Source: Curtobacterium flaccumfaciens
GTDB lineage: Bacteria; Actinomycetota; Actinomycetes; Actinomycetales; Microbacteriaceae
DNA length: 64,000 nt
NCBI RefSeq assembly: GCF_004361695.1
Contig: NZ_SNVW01000001.1
Span: 434,001-498,000, forward strand
Reading direction: 5' to 3'
The position numbers and the translations under genes were made by a program. Below the pieces are notes generated by a model. It did no database searches. It was given only the letters and a program-made list of their open reading frames with translations, and had not been told where the DNA came from. Positions 49,265 to 58,860 of this stretch are shown here, one piece after another. Each line of letters starts with the position of its first letter. Position 1 is the stretch's first letter.

Positions 49265-49741
49265 TCAGCCGGCCGGCACCCGCCTCCAGCGGAGCTCGAC
49301 GGTGAAGCGCCGTCCGTCGGGTGCCTCCCGTGGCGTCCCCGCCTCGTGGAGGAGCCCGTTCTCGATGCGGACGCGTCGTCGCTGCTCGCCGGCCTGCCAG
49401 TCGGTGAACAGGGCCGTCACGATGTGGTGGGTCACCGTGCCGGTGTCCTCGTCGAGCGTGAACGGTCCGGCGTAGGCGATGAACCGCTGCGCCATGGCCG
49501 CGAGCTGCCCGTCGGTCGCCCGTTGCGGATCGGTCGCACCGCTCCGGGGGCGGGACGCGTCGCCGAGGGTCGCGGAGACGGAACCGTCGGCCGTGTAGAT
49601 GATGTAGCCGTCGGCGGTGGGACCGAACTCCGGCACCTGCTCGCCGTCGTCGAAGGTCTGCACGGCGCTGACGAGCGTCCACGCGCCGACGAGGTCGTCT
49701 ACGGTGACGGTCGTGGGGGTGTCCGCTCGCGACGCGGTCAT
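49265..49741 (-). CDS. Lipocalin-like domain protein
   Basis: 158-residue cytoplasmic protein of the lipocalin-like (Lipocalin_5 type) family: DDLVGAWTLVSAVQTFDDGEQV and GYIIYTADGSVSATLGDASRP. Expected beta-barrel binding a small hydrophobic ligand. Starts by ATGA overlap with acetolactate decarboxylase, so it is the third gene of the acetoin operon. Its role there is unknown; product binding or tolerance is a guess. Confidence 0.85.
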   Translation of the reverse strand: MTASRADTPTTVTVDDLVGAWTLVSAVQTFDDGEQVPEFGPTADGYIIYTADGSVSATLGDASRPRSGATDPQRATDGQLAAMAQRFIAYAGPFTLDEDTGTVTHHIVTALFTDWQAGEQRRRVRIENGLLHEAGTPREAPDGRRFTVELRWRRVPAG

Positions 49742-50487
49742 CCCTCGGCCTGCCGTTCCTGCTGGCCGATCTGGTCGACGTCGATGTCGGCGCCGAGGAA
49801 CGCGGCGTCGTCCGGCACGGCGAGACGCATCTCGGAGATCGGTGTGATCCGGACACGCGCCTCCCGCACCGCCACGTCGAGCACGTGACCGCCGTGCTGA
49901 CGGGCGTCGTCGACGTAGTGCAGGTGGTAGCCCGCGACGGAGATCGCCTGCTCGAACCGCGGCGTCCGGAAGCCCGCGACGGTACCGGTCGTCTCGTGGA
50001 GGGTGTTCGTCGTCTCGTACGCGGTCGCTTCGACGAGCGGTGGGTACGGCTCGTGCTGCTCCCCGACCGTCCGGGTCCGGACGGTGGAGAACGTCCCGTC
50101 GATCCGTACCGCGACGGGCAGGTTCGGGCTGCCCACCGCTGCGTCGACGCGGGCGGTCACCGCCGCGAGGGTGCAGGGCTCGTCGACGGTGATCTCCGTC
50201 GCGCCGTGGAAGCGCATCACCGCCGCGTACGGCGTCCGGTCCGTGCTCGACGCGACGGTCACGCTGCCGTCGTCACGGAGGTGGTAGCAGACGCCGTCGA
50301 CGACGACCATCTCACCGTCGAGGTGGTTGAAGGTGCCCAGTCCGAAGTCGCCGTGCTCGAGGAGCTGCGCCACCGTGACGTCTCCGTCGTAGACGCCCGC
50401 CAGGAGGGCCGAGATCGTCGACGTCTGGTAGACCGCGTAGTCGTCCGAGTCGTCCACCCGGTGGGTGGGCTGCGATGGCGTGGTCAT
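49738..50487 (-). CDS. budA: Alpha-acetolactate decarboxylase
   Basis: Zinc enzyme converting 2-acetolactate to acetoin, 249 residues. Diagnostic regions: [19 protein letters not shown] near the N-terminus, [18 protein letters not shown], and the zinc-binding [17 protein letters not shown]. Overlaps acetolactate synthase upstream by ATGA. Normal family length. Confidence 0.94.
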   Translation of the reverse strand: MTTPSQPTHRVDDSDDYAVYQTSTISALLAGVYDGDVTVAQLLEHGDFGLGTFNHLDGEMVVVDGVCYHLRDDGSVTVASSTDRTPYAAVMRFHGATEITVDEPCTLAAVTARVDAAVGSPNLPVAVRIDGTFSTVRTRTVGEQHEPYPPLVEATAYETTNTLHETTGTVAGFRTPRFEQAISVAGYHLHYVDDARQHGGHVLDVAVREARVRITPISEMRLAVPDDAAFLGADIDVDQIGQQERQAEG

Positions 50488-52205
50488 TCGAAGGAGTCCG
50501 CATCCAGGTGCGCGGCGATCTCGGCGTTGCGGCTGTAGTCGACCGCGACGTCGATGATCGACACCCCCGGCTCGTCGAGCGATGCGCGCAGCGCGGTCTC
50601 GAACTCGGCGAGCGTCGACACCCGCCGTCCGGTGCCGCCGAAGGTCTCGGCCAGGGCGACGGAGTCGTAGTCGCCGAGCTGGATCCCGGAGGTCCGGCCG
50701 TACTTCAGTTCCTCCTGGAACGCGACCATGTTGTAGGCGTTGTCCCGCATGATGATCTGGGTGAGGGAGAGACCGAGCCGGTTCGCCGTCTCGAGCTCCT
50801 GCGCGGAGAACAGGAACCCGCCGTCACCGGCCACCGACACGATCTGCGTCCCCGGCCGGAGGAGCGCGGCAGCCATCGCCCAGGGAAGCGCAACACCGAG
50901 CGTCTGCTGGCCGTTCGAGAAGAGCAGGTGCCGCGGCTCGTACACGCGGAAGTGCCGCGCCATGAAGATGTAGTTCGAGCCCATGTCGCACGCGACCGTC
51001 GCGTCGTCGTCGAGCACGTCCCGCAGCGTCAGGACCAGTCGCGCCGGGTCGACCAGGCCGGGTGCGGCGTCCGCCGTCCTCGCGTGGTCGTCGATCGCCG
51101 CGAGCTGCTCGCGGTGCTCGACCGCGCGGTGTCGCGCGTCGTCCGAGAGCGTCAGCCCGGAAACGGCGGGCAAGAGTGCGTCGATCGTCGCCGCGATGCT
51201 GCCCCGGAGCTCGAGGGCAGGGCGGTAGTGGCGGTCGTACGCGGCCGGGACGGTGTCGATGTGGATGACCGGTCGGTCCACCTCCGCGTTCCAGATCACC
51301 GGGTCGTACTCGACGGCGTCGTACCCGACCGCGATGATCAGGTCCGACTCGGTGAGCGCGAGGTCGGCAGGCTGGTTCTTGAAGAGGCCGACGCGTCCGA
51401 GGTAGTGGTCCTCGAGCTCGCGGGAGACGAGCCCCGCGGCCTGGAAGGTCTCGACGACGGGCAGCTCGGTGTCGGCGAGCACGGCCCGCAGTGCACGGAC
51501 GCTCTCCGGGTCGGAGCCGCGGAGCCCGACCAGCAGCACCGGACGCTGAGCCGCGCGGATCAACTCGGCGGCGCGGGCGATCTCGTCCGCCGGAGCCGGC
51601 CCCAGGGCGGGCGTGGGGTTGGCCGGACGTCCGGCCGGGAGCGGTGTCGCCGCTGCCGCCAGCACGCTCGCCGACAGCACCACGGCGGCGGCACCCTTCG
51701 GCTCGGTGGATGCCGCCCGGAACGCGTTGGCCACGGCCTCGCGGACGTCGTCCGGATCGGTGGACTCCGTGGTCGACTTCGTGACCGTCGCCAGGAACGC
51801 AGCGGCGTCCATCGACTGGTGGGTGCGCTTGAGCCGGTCGGACAGCTGGACCGCGCCGGCCAGGGCGACGACGGGGTCCTGCTCGGTCGTGGCGGTGAGG
51901 AGGCCGGTCGCGAGGTTGGTCGTCCCCGGCCCGGACGTCACCAGCACCACGCCGGGGGTACCGGTGAGCCGCCCGACCGCCGCGGCCATGAACGCCGCGT
52001 TCTGCTCGTGTCGGCAGACGATGAGCTCCGGCCCGCCGTCGTTGAACGCGTCGAAGACGGCGTCGACCTTCGCGCCCGGGATCCCGAAGACGTACTGCAC
52101 CCCGGCTTCGGTCAGCGCGTCGATGACCTGGTCGGCGCTCCGGTGTGGGTCGATGTGGTGCTGCGCGTCTGCCGTCGCCGCGGTGCTGGTTGCCTGGTCG
52201 GTCAT
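50484..52205 (-). CDS. alsS: Acetolactate synthase, catabolic
   Basis: 573-residue thiamine-diphosphate enzyme condensing two pyruvates to 2-acetolactate. N-terminal [17 protein letters not shown] and [16 protein letters not shown] (catalytic Glu); ThDP site [20 protein letters not shown]...DNAYNM. Co-transcription with acetolactate decarboxylase, and no regulatory subunit gene nearby, indicate the acetoin-forming rather than the branched-chain amino-acid enzyme. ATG at 52205. Divergent from aquaporin; the 237-base gap between shows no clear operator. Confidence 0.94.
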   Translation of the reverse strand: MTDQATSTAATADAQHHIDPHRSADQVIDALTEAGVQYVFGIPGAKVDAVFDAFNDGGPELIVCRHEQNAAFMAAAVGRLTGTPGVVLVTSGPGTTNLATGLLTATTEQDPVVALAGAVQLSDRLKRTHQSMDAAAFLATVTKSTTESTDPDDVREAVANAFRAASTEPKGAAAVVLSASVLAAAATPLPAGRPANPTPALGPAPADEIARAAELIRAAQRPVLLVGLRGSDPESVRALRAVLADTELPVVETFQAAGLVSRELEDHYLGRVGLFKNQPADLALTESDLIIAVGYDAVEYDPVIWNAEVDRPVIHIDTVPAAYDRHYRPALELRGSIAATIDALLPAVSGLTLSDDARHRAVEHREQLAAIDDHARTADAAPGLVDPARLVLTLRDVLDDDATVACDMGSNYIFMARHFRVYEPRHLLFSNGQQTLGVALPWAMAAALLRPGTQIVSVAGDGGFLFSAQELETANRLGLSLTQIIMRDNAYNMVAFQEELKYGRTSGIQLGDYDSVALAETFGGTGRRVSTLAEFETALRASLDEPGVSIIDVAVDYSRNAEIAAHLDADSFE

Positions 52206-52442
52206 GGTGCCGTTGCCTCTCGTCGGTGGTTTCGTGTCGAGGGTCGGTGCTGCCGGGACGCCTGGCGCCCTGCCGCTCCTGGCCCTCATCGCAGCAGAGC
52301 GACCGGCGCGGGGAGAGCGTCATGCGACTCGATCCGGGGCCGTCGAACCCCGGTCGGGTCAATCGACGCAAGCAGCAGGAGAGCGACCCCGCGACGCTCG
52401 GACCAGCGGGCCATCCGGCCCCCGGACGGAGGAGTGGACACG

Positions 52443-53204
52443 ATGCCGGAGCGGACGAGCACCAGGGACGTCGACGAGCACGGGCGGCCGCCCGTGGCAC
52501 ACCGGCTGCTCGCCGAGGCCGCGGGGACCGCGTTCCTCGTGCTGGCGGTCGCCGGCACCGCGCTGTTCGACACCGGGTTCCGTGACGTCCACCTGGGATC
52601 AGGGTTCGTCGGGGTCGCCCTGGCACTCGGCATCAGCGTGTTCGTCGGCGCGAGCGCATTCGGGCCCGTGTCGGGCGGACACTGCAATCCGGCGGTGACC
52701 GTGGGGCTCGCGACGGCCGGCCGGTTCCGCTGGCAGGACGTCCCGCCGTACGTCGCCGCGCAGGTCGTCGGTGCCGTCGTCGGCGGGGGCGCGATCGCCC
52801 TCGTCGCGGCCGCGAGCGGGCGCTTCGTTGCACTATCGGCATCCGGTTTCGCGTCGACGGGGTGGGGTCCACTGTCGCCGGGCGGCTTCGGGTTCTGGTC
52901 GGCCTTCTCCGTCGAGGCGATCACGACCGGGGTGTTCGTCGCGGTCGTGCTGATCGTCACCCGACGTGCGACCGCCGTGACACCGCTGGTGATCGGTCTG
53001 ACCCTGACCGCGGTCGCGTTGATCGCGATCCCGGTGTCGAACGGGTCGTTCAACCCGGCCAGGTCGATCGGGACGGCGGTGTACGGCGGCCCGACCGCCG
53101 CTGCACAGGTGTGGTTGTCACTCGTCGCGCCCACCCTGAGCGCCCTGGTGGTCGGTGCCGTTGCGCGGGTGCTGGACCGGCTCGGACGAGACCGCGTCAG
53201 GTGA
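52443..53204 (+). CDS. MIP-family channel (aquaporin Z-like) with altered selectivity filter
   Basis: 253-residue six-helix channel with both NPA boxes (82-84, 204-206). Overall closest in pattern to AqpZ ([36 protein letters not shown]). Aligned to E. coli AqpZ, the ar/R filter Phe43/His174/Thr183/Arg189 reads Leu/Ala/Gly/Arg, a wider, less polar pore, so a solute other than water may pass. ATG at 52443 follows GGAGGAG. Overlaps the convergent STAND gene by 8 bases. Confidence 0.9.
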   Translation: [253 protein letters not shown]

Positions 53205-55449
53205 CGGCGGGGGAACCGCGACCTGCGGCGAGGCGCTCGGCAAGGCTCTCGCGGACGTCCGGTCGAGCTGCGCCGGGACTCGACCGGAGCGAGTCCATCG
53301 CAGCCTGGAAAGCAGCCGTTGCCCCATGAGCGTCACCGATCGCGGCCAGGGCGTCCCCACGGTCACGGAGCGCAAGGACCTCCCCGAGTCGCCAGTCGAG
53401 CCGAGCCGCTTCCCTGCGCGCCCGGTCGGCCGCGGCCACTGCGGCGGCCCACTGCCGCTGCGAGAGCAGGAACTCGGTGCGGAAGCTCATCGCGGAGACG
53501 GCATCGAAGCGGGCGACCTGGTCATCGGGGTCGACGGCCAAGCGCTCGGACGCATCGCGCTCGAGCTCGTCGAACGCTGCCCCGGCGGCAGCGCCGTCAC
53601 CGAGCCGACCGAGGACGTTCGCGAGCCGCACAGACGCCTGCCGCCGCCCGTCGACGTCGCCGATCTCGGCGAAGACGGACACCGCCCGGGCGGCTGCGAC
53701 CAGGGCGGCTTCGTGGTCGCCACCGGTGGAGAGCGCCCACGACTCGTAGAAGCTCGCCCACCCCTCGACGGATCGGTCACCGGCTGCACGTGCCGCCCGC
53801 CCAGACGCTCGTGCTGCACGGACGGCCGCCGCGTGGTCTGCCCGTTCGATCATCTCGGCCCACGCGACGTACCCGAGGTGCACACCCTCGAGACGCGCGT
53901 CCCCGAGCGCCTGTGCGGCGGTGACCGACAGTGCGAACAGGTCGCGCCAACGCCCCCAGTCCGACCAGCGGTCCGAGAACCAGTGCAAGGAGTCTGCGAC
54001 GTCGACCACGGTGGTGTGGTGTCCGGCCGCGGCGGTCGCCTGGAAGGCCCACCACCAGTGTCGCCACTCACGTTCGATCCACGACCGCGCGGTCTCAGCG
54101 TCCGGCAGTCCGACACCGTCGTTCCCGGCCGCGGCGCCGTCTCGGTCGGGCTCGAACCACGCCCCGGCACGTTCGAGCTTCACGAGCAACCACGACCGGA
54201 GCCGGTCCGTCGCCAGCGCCTCGGCGTCCCCCGTCCCCTGTCGCAGGCGTTCCAGGGCGAAGAGCCGGACGAGGTCGTGCAGCCGGTGACGGTCGTCGCG
54301 ACGGCGCTCGACGAGACCGAGGTCCACCAGTTCGTCCAGGGCGTCCTGCGCGTCGAGTACCGGGACGTCCGCAGCGGCGGCTGCCGCGCGGGCGTCGAAG
54401 TCGTCACTCGTGATCACCGAGACCGCGCGGAAGACCCGTGCGGTCACTTCGTCGAGTCCGTCGTACGAGAGCGCGAACGCCGCAGCGACCGCCAGGTCCC
54501 CGGCCACCAGTCCGCGGAGCCGACGGTCTTCGTCTCGGAGCCGGGCGACCACGTCCTCGACGTCCCAGGCCGGCCGGGCGAGGAGCCGGTTCCCAGCGAC
54601 ACGCAGCGCCAGCGGGTTCAGCGCACAGAGTCGCGCGAGCTCGTCGAGGTCACCACGCGAACGCTGTCCCACGGGGACGATGCGTTCGAGCAGCCGGACG
54701 CCGTCCTGCCCGGTGAGCGGCTCGAGGGTCACCCTGCGCATCCCGGGGTGGAGTGGGAGCGCACGTCGCGAGGTCACCAGCACGGTTGCACCCTCGGGCA
54801 CGAGCACGGCGGACACCTGGTCGTCGGACGCCGCACCGTCGAGGAGCACCACCGGCCGGTGTTCCGTCGCGAGACGCTGCCACGCGGCCGCAGCGGCGGC
54901 GAACGTCCGCGGGGCCGTGGTACCGCCGACCTGCGCGACCAGCGCCTGCAGGACCTGCAGCGGGGTGAGCGGTCGAGCAGCGAGACCGTCGAGGTCCACG
55001 AAGACGACCCGCCGGTCCGCGCGACGGACGACCTCGAGCGCGGTGGACGTCTTCCCGATGCCGGGTGCGCCGTGCACGAGTACGGAACTGCCGGGACCGG
55101 CGGTCGTGAGGTGTTCCTGGATGATCCGGAGCTCGTCGCGGCGCCCCGTGAAGTCGACCACGGCCGGCGGCGGCGTCGTCAGGAAACGGGTGTCGGGCAC
55201 GACGGTGTCCTCGACGGGACGTGCCGCTGCCAGCACCGCGTCGCGGGCTTCCCCGGGGAGCGCGAGCGCCTGGACGACCGCTTCGATCGTGCTTCGCCGG
55301 GGGTTCGTACTCACCCCTCGTTCGATGTCGCTGAGCGCACGGGCGCTGATGTCGGCCCGCACGGCGAGGTCCTCGAGCGTGAGCTCTGCGGCCAGGCGGG
55401 CCCGTCGCACGAGGTCGCCGACCGACGTCCGTTCCGGGCTGGGGGCCAT
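53197..55449 (-). CDS. STAND regulator: XRE HTH, NB-ARC ATPase, TPR-like C-terminus
   Basis: 750-residue putative signalling ATPase. XRE HTH about 10-65 (LEDLAVRADISARALSDIERG), NB-ARC P-loop GAPGIGKTS at 127-135, Walker B RPVVLLDGA, winged-helix region ending HRLHDLVRLFALERL, then about 350 residues of TPR-like helices. Architecture suggests ligand-triggered, ATP-dependent transcription control. Close paralogue of the 56560 product with the P-loop at the same residue numbers. ATG at 55449. Targets unknown. Confidence 0.87.
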   Translation of the reverse strand: MAPSPERTSVGDLVRRARLAAELTLEDLAVRADISARALSDIERGVSTNPRRSTIEAVVQALALPGEARDAVLAAARPVEDTVVPDTRFLTTPPPAVVDFTGRRDELRIIQEHLTTAGPGSSVLVHGAPGIGKTSTALEVVRRADRRVVFVDLDGLAARPLTPLQVLQALVAQVGGTTAPRTFAAAAAAWQRLATEHRPVVLLDGAASDDQVSAVLVPEGATVLVTSRRALPLHPGMRRVTLEPLTGQDGVRLLERIVPVGQRSRGDLDELARLCALNPLALRVAGNRLLARPAWDVEDVVARLRDEDRRLRGLVAGDLAVAAAFALSYDGLDEVTARVFRAVSVITSDDFDARAAAAAADVPVLDAQDALDELVDLGLVERRRDDRHRLHDLVRLFALERLRQGTGDAEALATDRLRSWLLVKLERAGAWFEPDRDGAAAGNDGVGLPDAETARSWIEREWRHWWWAFQATAAAGHHTTVVDVADSLHWFSDRWSDWGRWRDLFALSVTAAQALGDARLEGVHLGYVAWAEMIERADHAAAVRAARASGRAARAAGDRSVEGWASFYESWALSTGGDHEAALVAAARAVSVFAEIGDVDGRRQASVRLANVLGRLGDGAAAGAAFDELERDASERLAVDPDDQVARFDAVSAMSFRTEFLLSQRQWAAAVAAADRARREAARLDWRLGEVLALRDRGDALAAIGDAHGATAAFQAAMDSLRSSPGAARPDVRESLAERLAAGRGSPAVT

Positions 55450-55539
55450 GACCCGAGGGTGGCACGTGGGCCGAGACCCGGCAAGACGACTCCCGGGCTC
55501 GGATCGAGCGGTTCCGCCGGTCGCACCCGTCGCCCACGG

Positions 55540-56382
55540 TCAGGCCGACCTGACGCCACCGATCCGGCGGAGGTCCGCGTGTCCACCGACGACGCTGGCC
55601 AGGTAGGCGAGTGCCGCCGAGTCGGACGAGCCCGGGTCGGCCCAGAAGACGCGCAGGGTGACGCCGGACCCGGGGACGTCGAACTCCTGCCACGCGAGTT
55701 CGACGGTACCGATCGGCTCGACGGCGTGGCGGGAGCGCCCGTTCGGCCACGGCAGGGTGTCGTACCGCGCCCAGAGGCGCCGGAAGTCGTCGTCGCGGGT
55801 CGACAGGGCTCCGACGATCTCCCGCAGGCGCGGATCGTCCGGGTCGCTGGAGAGCCGGAGGGCCGCGACGCTGCGCTCGGCGGTCGTCGCCCAGTCGCCC
55901 CGCGCGGCCTCCCGGGCACGGTCGGTGAAGACGTCGACGACCAGGTTGCCCCGTCCGGCGCTCGGCACCCCGCCGAGCGCCGCCGCGAGCTGGTTCAGCT
56001 CGAGCACGTCGTGGTTCCGATCGCGCACCAGCACGGGGAGGTGGCGCCACTCGGCCAGCAGCGCCCGGACGGACCCGTCCACGACACCGGCGTCCTTCCG
56101 TCGGACCCCGCCGTGGGCCAGGTCGGTCATGAACGCCGTCGATGCGTCGTCGAGGACGAGTGCGCGCGCGAGCGCACGGAGCACCGCATCCGAAGGGACG
56201 TGACCGCGCCCCTGCTCCAGCCGGAGGTAGTACTCGGCGCTGATGCCGGCGAGCGCCGCGACCTCGGCACGCCGGAGTCCGGCGACCTTGCGCATCGGGT
56301 CGCGGTCGAGGCCGACCTGCTCGGGCTGGACGAGTGCGCGACGAGCCCAGAGGTACTCGCCGAACGCCGCTCCGCTCCGCAT
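55540..56382 (-). CDS. XRE-family regulator (MmyB-like ligand domain)
   Basis: 280-residue regulator. HTH VAGLRRAEVAALAGISAEYYLRLEQGRGHVPSDAVLRALARAL; C-terminal PAS-like MmyB domain (VLELNQLAAALGG; GRGNLVVDVFTDRAREAARGDW). Such proteins are common, poorly studied actinobacterial regulators. ATG at 56382 follows GGAGGG. Upstream in-frame reading into the opposite STAND gene is antisense and not coding. It sits between two paralogous STAND regulators. Confidence 0.88.
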   Translation of the reverse strand: MRSGAAFGEYLWARRALVQPEQVGLDRDPMRKVAGLRRAEVAALAGISAEYYLRLEQGRGHVPSDAVLRALARALVLDDASTAFMTDLAHGGVRRKDAGVVDGSVRALLAEWRHLPVLVRDRNHDVLELNQLAAALGGVPSAGRGNLVVDVFTDRAREAARGDWATTAERSVAALRLSSDPDDPRLREIVGALSTRDDDFRRLWARYDTLPWPNGRSRHAVEPIGTVELAWQEFDVPGSGVTLRVFWADPGSSDSAALAYLASVVGGHADLRRIGGVRSA

Positions 56383-56559
56383 CGCACCCTCCGTCCTCAC
56401 CGGGGCCGGCCCGGGTCCGTCGATTGCACCGCGTCGCCCCGGCGTGTCGCCATGCGGAGGACATGCGGAATCGACGGGACGGCTCGTCGGGCGACCGCAC
56501 GACGAGCACCTGATCGCAGGGGGCTGGCGGCTGCGCCGAGCACCTGCGAGGCTTCGACC

Positions 56560-58860
56560 GTGCACCCGACACCCGGCACGACTCCCCTGCCCGATCTGCT
56601 CCGGCGGACGCGACTCGACGCGGGACTGACGATCCAGTCGCTCGCGGATCGGTCGACCGTGAGCCCGCGCGCGATCAGTGACATCGAACGCGGGATCAGC
56701 ACCGTGCCCCGACGGCACACGGTCCTCGCCCTGGCGGCCGCGCTCGGCCTCGACGCTGCCGGGCGCGACCAGTTGCTCGCTGCCGTCCGCGGCAGTGCCC
56801 GCAAGCAGACCGCGGTCGGGCGACACGCGACGGTCACGCCCCTGCCGGTCTCCGACTTCACCGGGCGCGACGTCGAACTCACGCGCCTCGCGGCGCTCCT
56901 CGACACCGGCCAGGACCCGCAGACGATCCTCGTGTCCGGTCCCCCGGGGATCGGCAAGACGTCGATCGCCCTCGAAGCCGCACGACGGACCGAACGGACC
57001 ATCGTCTTCGTCGACCTCGACGGACTCGGCACGGATCCCCTGACGTCCGTCGAGGTCCTGCAGTCCCTGCTCCGCCAGATCGCGACGGTCGACGGGACGG
57101 TGCCGGAATCCGCCGACGCCCTGGCCGCGCTCTGGCGGGAGGTCGCGGCCGAACGGCAGCCGCTCGTGGTCCTCGACAACGCCGGGTCCGAGGCGCAGGT
57201 CCGCCCCGTGGTCACGCCCGGAGTCCGCGGCCACGTCGTCGTGACCTCGCGCCGAGTGCTCAGCGGACTCAGCGGCGCGCAACACCTGTCCGTCGGGCAC
57301 CTCGGAGTCGACGAGAGCGTGCAGCTGCTCACGAGCATCATCCCGGCCGCGCAGCGCGACGGAGCCGACCTCGCCGAGCTCGCCCGACTCTGCGACCACG
57401 TCCCGCTCGCCCTCCGCATCGCCGCGAACCGGGTCGCCGCCGATGCTGACCGCACGGTGCAGGACGTCAGCTCCGGACTGCGGTCCGAGGAACGTCGGCT
57501 CCGCGACCTCGTCGCCGGCGACCTCGCGGTCGAGGCGGCGTTCGAACTGTCCCACCGCGGCCTCGACACCGCGACCGCTGCGCTGTTCCACGCCGTGGCG
57601 GTCACCGACGGGCACGACTTCGACTCCGGGGTGGCGGCCGTGGCGGCGGACGTCGACGTCGACACTGCACAGGACGGCCTCGACACGCTGGCAGACCTCG
57701 GGCTGCTCGAACCCCTCCGCGGGGACCGGTACCGCCTCCACGACCTGATCACCCTCTACGCCCTGCAGCACCTCCGCGCCGACGGACCGGATTCCGAGGC
57801 AGAGCACCGCCTCCGGCTCCGCCGTCGGCTGCTCACCCTCCTCGAGCGTGCCGGCGCCTGGTTCGAGCCGGACCGCGACCCACTCCGGCAGGGCGCGGAC
57901 GCAGCGGGCTTCCCGGACGCCGACGTCGCGCGGGCCTGGATCGAGCGCGAGTGGCCGCTGTGGTGGGCAGCGTTCCGCCAGGCCGCTGCGGCGGGCGAGG
58001 ACACGGTCGTGCTCGACGTCGCGGACGCACTGCACTGGTACTCCGACCTCTGGTCGCAGTGGGGCAACTGGCGCGACCTGTTCGCGCGCGCCGTGGCGGC
58101 GGCCCGACACGTGGGCGACCATCGACTCGAGGCCATGCACCTGGGGTACGTCGCGTGGGCCGAGCTCCGCGAACGCGCCGACCCGCACGCAGCCGTCAGC
58201 GCCGCCAGGGAGGCCCGATCCGCAGCGGTCGCAGCCGCTGACCGGACACAGGAGGGATGGGCGCTCGTCTACGAAGCCTGGGCCACGACGCGGGTGGCGG
58301 GCAGAGCACCCGATGCGCTCCCGCTCGCCCACGACGCGATCGCCGCGTTCGCGGAGAGCGGGGACGAGCTGGGGCGAGCACAGGCGGACAACCTCGTGAC
58401 CCTCGTCCTCGAGCGGATCGGTGACGACGCGACGGCGCTCGTGTCCCTGCGTGGTGTCCTCGACCGTGCACGCGCGGCGCACCTGGAGGACCCGAGCACG
58501 ATCACGTCGGTCACGCTCGTGACGGCGCTGCTGATCGCCACTCGACTGCGCCGGAGTACCGGAGACCGCGAAGGATCGCTGCGAGCGGCAGACGAGGCGA
58601 TCGGAGTGGCATCCGCCGTCGGGATGAACGTCGACCACCTCCTCGCGTTGCGCGAGCGCGGCGACACGCTCGCCGCGCTCGGTCGTCGGGCCGCCGCCCA
58701 CGAGGACTTCACCCGGTCGCTGCAGCTGCTCGACGCCGAGAACGAGACCGGGTACGCGAGCGAGTGGCGCGCGGGGCTGCTGGAGCGCCTCGATGACGGG
58801 AGCGCAGGATCGAACGGCACCGACGAACGAGGAGCCGCAGTGGGACCATCGCATGACTGA
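56560..58860 (+). CDS. STAND regulator: XRE HTH, NB-ARC ATPase, TPR-like C-terminus (paralogue)
   Basis: 766-residue paralogue of the 53197 product. HTH with IQSLADRSTVSPRAISDIERG, P-loop GPPGIGKTS at 127-135, Walker B QPLVVLDNAG, YRLHDLITLYALQHL, then TPR-like helices with conserved WFEPDRD and HWYSDLWSQWGNWRDLF blocks. GTG at 56560 gives the same spacing as the paralogue. Overlaps the Tat phosphoesterase by 8 bases, so the two proteins are made from one mRNA. Confidence 0.87.
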   Translation: MHPTPGTTPLPDLLRRTRLDAGLTIQSLADRSTVSPRAISDIERGISTVPRRHTVLALAAALGLDAAGRDQLLAAVRGSARKQTAVGRHATVTPLPVSDFTGRDVELTRLAALLDTGQDPQTILVSGPPGIGKTSIALEAARRTERTIVFVDLDGLGTDPLTSVEVLQSLLRQIATVDGTVPESADALAALWREVAAERQPLVVLDNAGSEAQVRPVVTPGVRGHVVVTSRRVLSGLSGAQHLSVGHLGVDESVQLLTSIIPAAQRDGADLAELARLCDHVPLALRIAANRVAADADRTVQDVSSGLRSEERRLRDLVAGDLAVEAAFELSHRGLDTATAALFHAVAVTDGHDFDSGVAAVAADVDVDTAQDGLDTLADLGLLEPLRGDRYRLHDLITLYALQHLRADGPDSEAEHRLRLRRRLLTLLERAGAWFEPDRDPLRQGADAAGFPDADVARAWIEREWPLWWAAFRQAAAAGEDTVVLDVADALHWYSDLWSQWGNWRDLFARAVAAARHVGDHRLEAMHLGYVAWAELRERADPHAAVSAAREARSAAVAAADRTQEGWALVYEAWATTRVAGRAPDALPLAHDAIAAFAESGDELGRAQADNLVTLVLERIGDDATALVSLRGVLDRARAAHLEDPSTITSVTLVTALLIATRLRRSTGDREGSLRAADEAIGVASAVGMNVDHLLALRERGDTLAALGRRAAAHEDFTRSLQLLDAENETGYASEWRAGLLERLDDGSAGSNGTDERGAAVGPSHD

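Noticed and set aside
53155-58860. 1901-codon plus-strand frame upstream of the second STAND gene
   Set aside because: The first 1135 codons are antisense to the first STAND and the XRE genes. The real start with HTH at the right distance is GTG 56560.
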